A stretch of DNA of 64,000 nucleotides, from the NCBI RefSeq assembly GCF_035582795.1, contig NW_027445626.1:1426001-1490000 (forward strand). The letters are read 5' to 3'. The notes below the pieces were generated by a model. It had not been told where the DNA came from. It did no database searches and was given only the letters and a program-made list of their open reading frames with translations. This DNA is from Mycteria americana. Lineage: Eukaryota > Chordata > Aves > Ciconiiformes > Ciconiidae. The position numbers and the translations under genes are program-made. This document shows, in pieces, positions 58,790 through 64,000 of this stretch. Position 1 is the stretch's first letter. The number at the start of each line of letters is the position of its first letter.

Positions 58790-61765
58790 CTACACCATGT
58801 CTCTAAGTACCTCATCCAAACGTCCTTTAAATACCTCCAGGGATGGCGACTCAACCACTTCCCTGGGCAGTCTGTTCCAATGCTTGATAACCCTCTCGGT
58901 GAAGAAAAATTTCCTAATATCCAGTCTAAACCTCCCCTGGCGCAACTTGAGGCCATTTCCTCTTGTCCTATCACTTGTTACCTGGGAGAAGAGACCGACC
59001 CCCACCTCTCTACAACCTCCTTTCAGGTAGTTGTAGAGAGCGATGAGGTCTCCCCTCAGCCTCCTTTTCTCCAGGCTAAACAGTCCCAGCTCCCTCAGCT
59101 GCTCCTCATAAGACTTCTGCTCCAGACCCTTCACCAGCTTCGTTGCCCTTCTCTGTACGCGCTCCAGTACCTCAATATCCCTCTTGTACTGGGGGGCCCA
59201 AAACTGAACACAGTATTCGAGGTGCGGCCTCACCAGTGCCGAGTACAGGGGCACAATCACTTCCCTAGTCCTGCTGGCCACGCTATTTTTGATACAGGCC
59301 AGGATGCCATTGGCCTTCTTGGCCGCCTGGGCACACTGCTGGCTCATATTCAGGCGGCTGTCAACCAACACCCCCAGGTCCTTCTCTGCCAGGCAGCTTT
59401 CCAGCCACTCTTCCCCAAGCCTGTAGCGTTGCATGGGGTTGCTGTGGCCCAAGTGCAGGACCTTGCACTTGGCCTTGTTAAACCTCATACAATTCACCCC
59501 AGCCCATCGATCCAGCCTGTCCAGGTCCCTCTGCAGAGCCTGCCTACCCTCCAGCAGATCAACACTCCCACACAACTTGGTGTCGTCTGCAAACTTACTG
59601 AGGGTGCACTCGATCCCTTCGTCCAGATCATTGATAAAGATGTTAAACAGAACTGGCCCCAACACCGAGCCCTGGGGAACACCGCTTGTGACCGGCCGCC
59701 AACCGGAGTAAACTCCATTCACCACCACTCTCTGGGCCCGGCCGTCCAGCCAGTTCTTTACCCAGCGAAGAGTACACCCGTCCAAGCCACGAGCAGCCAG
59801 TTTCTCCAGGAGAATGCTGTGGGAAACCGTGTCAAAGGCTTTACTGAAGTCTAGGTAGACAACATCCACAGACTTCCCCTCATCCACTAGGCGGGTCACC
59901 TTATCATAGAAGGAGATCAGGTTGGTCAAGCAGGACCTGCCTTTCCTGAACCCATGCTGGCTGGGCCTGATCCCCTGGTTATTCTCTACATGGCGTGCGA
60001 TAGCACTCAGGATGATCTGCTCCATCAGCTTCCCCGGCACCGAGGTCAGGCTAACAGGCCTGTAGTTCCCCGGGTCCTCCTTCCGGCCCTTCTTGAAGAT
60101 GGGTGTCACATTCGCTAATCTCCAGTCAGCAGGGACTTCCCCAGTTAGCCAGGACTGCTGGTAAATGATGGAAAGGGGCTTGGTGAGCACATCTGCCAGC
60201 TCCTTCAACACTCTCGGGTGGATCTCATCAGGCCCCATAGACTTGTGAGTGTCTAAGTGGTGCAGCAGGTCACTCACCATTTCCCCCTGGATAATGGGGG
60301 CTCCAGTCTGGTCCCCATCCCTATCTTCCAACTCCAGAGGCTGGGTACCCATAGAACATTCGGACCTGCTAATAAAGACTGAGGCAAAGAAGGCATTAAG
60401 TACCTCAGCCTTTTCCTCATCCTTGGTCACTGTGTTTCCTCCCACATCTACTAGGGGCTGGAGATTCTCCTGAGCTCTCCTTTTGCTGCTAATGTATTTG
60501 AAGAAGTGTTTTTTGTTGTCTTTTATAGCAGCAGCCAGACTGAGCTCTAGCTCAGCTTTGGCCCTTCTAGTTTTCTCCCTGCACAGCCTCGCTACACCTT
60601 TGTAGTCCTCCTGAGTTGCCCGCCCCTTCTTCCAGAGGTCATAGACTCTCCTCTTTCTCCTCAGTTTGAGCCAGAGCTCTCTAGTCAGCCAGGCCGGTCT
60701 TCTTCCCCGCCGGCTCGTCTTTCGGCACCTGGGGACAGCCCGCTCTTGTGCCTTTAGGACTTCCTCCTTAAAGAATGTCCAGCCTTCCTGGACCCCTTTG
60801 CCCATAAGAGCTGCCTCCCAGGGGACTCTGTCGACCAGTCTCCTAAACAGGCTGAAGTCCGCCCTCCGGAAGTCTAAGGTGGCAGTTTTGCCGACCCCCC
60901 TCGCCGCTTCTCCACGTATCAAGAACTCTATCATTTCATGATCGCTCTGCCCAAGACAGCCTCCAACCATCACATCACTCACCAGTCCTTCTCTGTTCGT
61001 GAACAAGAGGTCCAGCGGGGCACCTTCCCTCGTTGGCTCACTCACCAGCTGCGTCAGGAAGTTATCTGCCACACGCTCCAGGAACCTCCTGGACTGTTTC
61101 CTCTCTGCTGTATTGTATTTCCAGCAGACATCTGGCAGGTTGAAGTCCCCCACAAGAACAAGGGCTAGCGATCGTGAGGCTTCTCCCAGCTGCTTATAGA
61201 ATAGTTCATCTGTCTCCTCATCCTGGTTGGGTGGTCTGTAACAGACTCCCACCACAATATCTGCCTTGTTGGCCTTCCCCCTGATTCTGACCCATAGACA
61301 CTCCACCCTATCATCACCATCATCGAGCTCTAAACTATCCAGACTCTCCCTGACGTATAGGGCTACCCCACCACCTCTCCTGCCTCGCCTATCCCTCCTG
61401 AAGAGTTTATAGCCATCCATCGCCGCACTCCAGTTGTGCGAGTCACCCCACCACGTTTCCGTGATGGCCACCATATCATAGTTTTCCTGATGTACAATGG
61501 CTTCCAACTCCTCCTGCTTGTTGCCCATGCTGCGTGCATTGGTGTAGAGGCACTTCAGCTGGGCTGTCGTCCGTGCCTCCTTCATAGAAGAACACCCCTT
61601 GCGTGCTTTGAGGCATTTCACTGGTGTTTCCCTCTTGGCTCCCGTTGCCTCAGTATCCCCTGGCTCAACTCCGCTTGACTTCGGCTGTGCCCAAGCGTAC
61701 CCCACGCATCTCGAGGACTCAGGCCGACTGTCCTCACTGTCAGCCGCTCCCTCCAACCATGGCAC
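58790..61765 (-). CDS. CR1 ORF2: AP endonuclease and reverse transcriptase
   Basis: An uninterrupted 991-codon frame encoding the enzyme for target-primed reverse transcription. The endonuclease part has [16 protein letters not shown] near residue 100, GDFNLPD near 205 and SDHEMIEF near 272. The RT part has [33 protein letters not shown] near 636, [19 protein letters not shown] and the catalytic FADD near 722. The C-terminus ends in EVLRDMV as usual for CR1. The length is normal, and all catalytic blocks are seen. Whether it is still active is not known. ORF1 of the same copy has one stop. Confidence 0.95.
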   Translation of the reverse strand: MPWLEGAADSEDSRPESSRCVGYAWAQPKSSGVEPGDTEATGAKRETPVKCLKARKGCSSMKEARTTAQLKCLYTNARSMGNKQEELEAIVHQENYDMVAITETWWGDSHNWSAAMDGYKLFRRDRRGRRGGGVALYVRESLDSLELDDGDDRVECLWVRIRGKANKADIVVGVCYRPPNQDEETDELFYKQLGEASRSLALVLVGDFNLPDVCWKYNTAERKQSRRFLERVADNFLTQLVSEPTREGAPLDLLFTNREGLVSDVMVGGCLGQSDHEMIEFLIRGEAARGVGKTATLDFRRADFSLFRRLVDRVPWEAALMGKGVQEGWTFFKEEVLKAQERAVPRCRKTSRRGRRPAWLTRELWLKLRRKRRVYDLWKKGRATQEDYKGVARLCREKTRRAKAELELSLAAAIKDNKKHFFKYISSKRRAQENLQPLVDVGGNTVTKDEEKAEVLNAFFASVFISRSECSMGTQPLELEDRDGDQTGAPIIQGEMVSDLLHHLDTHKSMGPDEIHPRVLKELADVLTKPLSIIYQQSWLTGEVPADWRLANVTPIFKKGRKEDPGNYRPVSLTSVPGKLMEQIILSAIARHVENNQGIRPSQHGFRKGRSCLTNLISFYDKVTRLVDEGKSVDVVYLDFSKAFDTVSHSILLEKLAARGLDGCTLRWVKNWLDGRAQRVVVNGVYSGWRPVTSGVPQGSVLGPVLFNIFINDLDEGIECTLSKFADDTKLCGSVDLLEGRQALQRDLDRLDRWAGVNCMRFNKAKCKVLHLGHSNPMQRYRLGEEWLESCLAEKDLGVLVDSRLNMSQQCAQAAKKANGILACIKNSVASRTREVIVPLYSALVRPHLEYCVQFWAPQYKRDIEVLERVQRRATKLVKGLEQKSYEEQLRELGLFSLEKRRLRGDLIALYNYLKGGCREVGVGLFSQVTSDRTRGNGLKLRQGRFRLDIRKFFFTERVIKHWNRLPREVVESPSLEVFKGRLDEVLRDMV

Positions 61766-61821
61766 GTCGCCCCTCAGCTTCTCTCGGGCAAGCCTGATAT
61801 TATCCCCCTCCCCCTTCGAGT

Positions 61822-62982
61822 CTAGTTTAAAGCTCTATCAATGAGCCCTGCAAGTTCCTGTGCAAAGATTCTCTTTCCCCTTTGAGAAAGATGAATCCCA
61901 TCAGATGCCAGCAAACCCGGTGCGGCGTAGGCCATCCCGTTGTCAAAAAAACCAAATCCGTGGCGATGACACCAGCCACGGAGCCATGCATTAATAGATT
62001 GGGCATCTCTGTTCCTTCTGGTGTCACTGCCCACCACTGGAAGGAGAGAAGAGAAAATAACCTGCGCTCCTGAGTTTCTTACTAGCCGTCCCAAGGCCCT
62101 CAAGTCTCTTTTGATCACCCTAGGACTTCACGTTGCAGTCTCATCACCCCCCACATGGAAGAGCAGTAGGGGGTAATAGTCCGAGGGCCGTACCAGACTA
62201 GGGAGTACCCTCGTGACATCCTTCACGCGGGCTCCAGGGAGGCAGCAGACTTCCCTAAGAGGAGGGTCTGGCCGGCATATCGGACCCTCAGTTCCCTTCA
62301 GAAAGGAGTCACCCACAACTATAACCCTTCTTTTCTTCCTCGTGGAGGAGGTGGTAAGACGAGAGGTACGTTCTTCTGACCTGGGCGACACCTCTGGTGT
62401 AGATAGACTGTCGTCCCCATCCTCCACTGACTGTCCTTCCACCTCCAGGGCCTCATACCTGTTGTGTAGAGGCACCTGGGGGGGCGAGGCGGGCAAGGAG
62501 GGCCTTCGCCTGCCGCCACGAGCGCGGACTCGCCTCCATTCACTCTCCTCCTCTGAGCTGCTGCCTTCAGCCCGGCGGGGGGGGGACAGAGGATCCCCTT
62601 GATCGTGGGTTCTTACTGGCGGCTGCTGCTGCTCTTGTTCCCGTCTCAGGGGGGGCAGAGCCTGGCACCACCAGTCGATCTCCTTTTCAGCCTCCCTGAT
62701 GCTCCTTAATCTTTCCACCTCCTCCCGTAGCTCTGCCACCATGCAAAGCAAGTCATCCACCTGGTCGCACCTCACGCAGCTGTCCACATGGCTGCCTCGT
62801 GTGAACAGTGAGATGCTCAGGCACTCCCTGCAGCCTGAGACCTGGGTGGCGGCATGTTTTCCTGGCAGCTCCGTCTGGGTAGCCACATCCACTCTGGCGA
62901 GCACAGAGGGCATCGCTTTCTGACGAGTGAGGACCATAGCTGAGTTTCTTCTGGAAGGATGGGAACTACCGAATGAACTCAC
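61822..62982 (-). pseudogene. CR1 ORF1 with one internal stop
   Basis: Nucleic-acid chaperone-like protein of CR1. Codons run from 62,982 with a CRECLSIS...CVRC zinc-knuckle-like cluster, then a coiled coil (LREEVERLRSIREAEKEIDW), a basic acidic-flanked region, and an SGNH esterase-like domain with VVGDSF and DGIHLS. The frame is broken by one TGA at 62,128-62,130 and reopens in the same frame to 61,822. The codon context (ACG TGA AGT) fits decay of CGA by CpG deamination. Total would be 386 residues. Confidence 0.85.
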
Positions 62983-62989
62983 TTCTCAC

Positions 62990-63371
62990 AGATCCTCTTG
63001 AGCTGCTAGGCTGCCTTCACCTTCCCCACACGCCCTGCCTGCGCGAACTGCCGCGCCACGCCCTTCTGACGCGCCATGCCCTGTTTGCCCGTCCTGTTCG
63101 CCGCGCTCCTGGTCGCTCGCGCTCCCTGGGAGATGCTCTTGTACGGGAAGGGGATTTCCGCCGTCACTCTCGTCCCCGCCAACGCTGAGTCAGAGCCGGG
63201 TCCTCGTCAGGAGCTCCCGCCTTCCTGCTCAGGGGCCGGGGGGGTGGCTGCGCCCTCCCTTTTCTTTTTCCTCCCTTCCCTGCGCGGTTTTGCCGCGGTT
63301 TCGCCGATCCAGCAGCGGTCCCCCGACGCGGTCCTCTGTCTCAGAGCTGCTCGCCTCGGAGGCTTCGCTGA
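62990..63371 (-). promoter_or_regulatory. CR1 5' untranslated region
   Basis: GC- and CpG-rich 380 bp upstream of ORF1, ending exactly at the target-site duplication, as expected for an internal promoter of a full-length CR1. Promoter activity is inferred. Confidence 0.5.
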
Positions 63372-64000
63372 AATTCAGCCCCATATGCAGCTGGCCTGAT
63401 TCGTGGTCAACATGCTGCACTGGCTTCCTATAGCATCCATTCCTATAGCAACCATGCCTTCTCCTTAGGCTCACTCCTCAGCTGGTCAGCTCCAAGCTTG
63501 ACTTGATACATGGGGTTATTCTGCTCCTGATGCAGGACTGGCCACTTCTCCTTGTAAAACTTGGTGAGGTTTCTGTTGGCCACCCTGTCCTGTGGTGCCT
63601 CTAACAAGATGACAGCATGAGGAACTGCAGGACAAGACGGGTAATAAAAGGAGGTCCTAGTCTACCGGACTTGCAGACCAAAGAATTCGCAATACAGCCA
63701 TCCCAGAAACACCAACAGAGGGCACCAGGCAAGCAAAGCCAGGGCCAGTGGGCAAAGGGAAAACAGAGGTGGGCTTCTTGTGTGGGAGGGTTGGAGGATG
63801 ACCAAAGGGGAGGGTGGAAACAGGGAAGAAGGAAGTTGGAGGTGAAGCAAAGGGTTCAACCAGGGCTGTTTGTGGGCACCTTTCAAGTAGCCCTCAATCT
63901 CATTTCTCCAGCAGGGAAATCAGCATGGCTGGGCACACCTCTGATGTGCCTCGACAGGAATGCACACAGTGTGGGCAATTCCTGAACTATAATCTCACTT

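Larger units (their letters stand above)
58681..63371 (-). mobile_element. full-length CR1 LINE, recent insertion
   Basis: A 4,691-bp non-LTR retrotransposon on the - strand. From its 5' end: GC-rich 5' region (about 62,990-63,371), ORF1 (62,982-61,822), ORF2 (61,765-58,790, unbroken), short 3' UTR and a terminal run of five ACAGAATC units (revcomp GATTCTGT, typical of CR1 ends). It is flanked by AATTC at 58,676-58,680 and 63,372-63,376, a 5-bp target-site duplication. The homologous sites at about 11,249-11,255 (U1) and 21,249-21,256 (U2) are empty, so it entered U3 after the duplications. The 3' sequence resembles CR1-J/Y-type subfamilies of birds. Confidence 0.95.
56745..64000 (+). repeat. 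CR1-rich block, U3 copy, interrupted by a full-length CR1
   Basis: Matches 19,310 to about 21,875 once the insertion at 58,681-63,371 is removed. The window ends while the homology is still running, so the unit continues to the right. Confidence 0.87.

Noticed and set aside
58880-59854. 324-codon + strand open frame
   Set aside because: Lies antisense to CR1 ORF2, whose own frame on the other strand has clear RT motifs.

Overview
This is bird nuclear DNA, probably from a repeat-rich immune and olfactory gene region. The signs are many CR1 LINEs including a nearly intact full-length one, olfactory receptors of the bird-expanded OR14-like (gamma-c) type, an avian ERVL-type LTR element, spliced vertebrate genes with consistent GT-AG exons, and GC-rich minisatellites. 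I cannot tell the species.

The main gene is a complete single-pass scavenger receptor of the CD163/WC1 family on the + strand at 29,049-41,580. I resolve 17 coding exons, with every junction in phase 1 and a total of 3,723 nt (1,240 residues plus stop). They encode a signal peptide, nine group-B-type SRCR domains, a short linker, a stalk, one membrane helix, and a tail with YEEI and two YDDA(K/E)EV motifs like the tyrosine motifs of WC1. A paralogous 5' end (signal exon and two SRCR exons) lies on the - strand at 30-3,174 and runs out of the left edge.

Most of the window is built from three copies of one unit, ordered OR block, CR1-rich block, minisatellites and captured-exon block, SRCR gene. 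U1 is on the - strand, about 17,820 down to 1. U2 is on the + strand, about 19,310-41,580, and lacks the OR block. U3 is on the + strand, about 50,500 to the right edge, which cuts it before the minisatellites. U1 and U2 are head to head and form an inverted repeat with arms of at least 11.7 kb (1-11,681 against 20,818-32,192) around a 9.1-kb spacer. U3 carries a 4.69-kb CR1 insertion (58,681-63,371) at a site that is empty in U1 and U2. By colinearity a third SRCR gene should start about 7 kb beyond the right end.

Between the SRCR gene and U3 (41,600-50,500) lie a good tRNA-Ala(CGC) gene, a decayed tRNA-Phe-like copy, a broken ERVL-type element with a complete 3' LTR, and old CR1 pieces. Functionally the window holds one probable leukocyte surface receptor gene, the 5' part of a second, one intact OR14-like gene, and a second OR gene that has lost the usual start codon.
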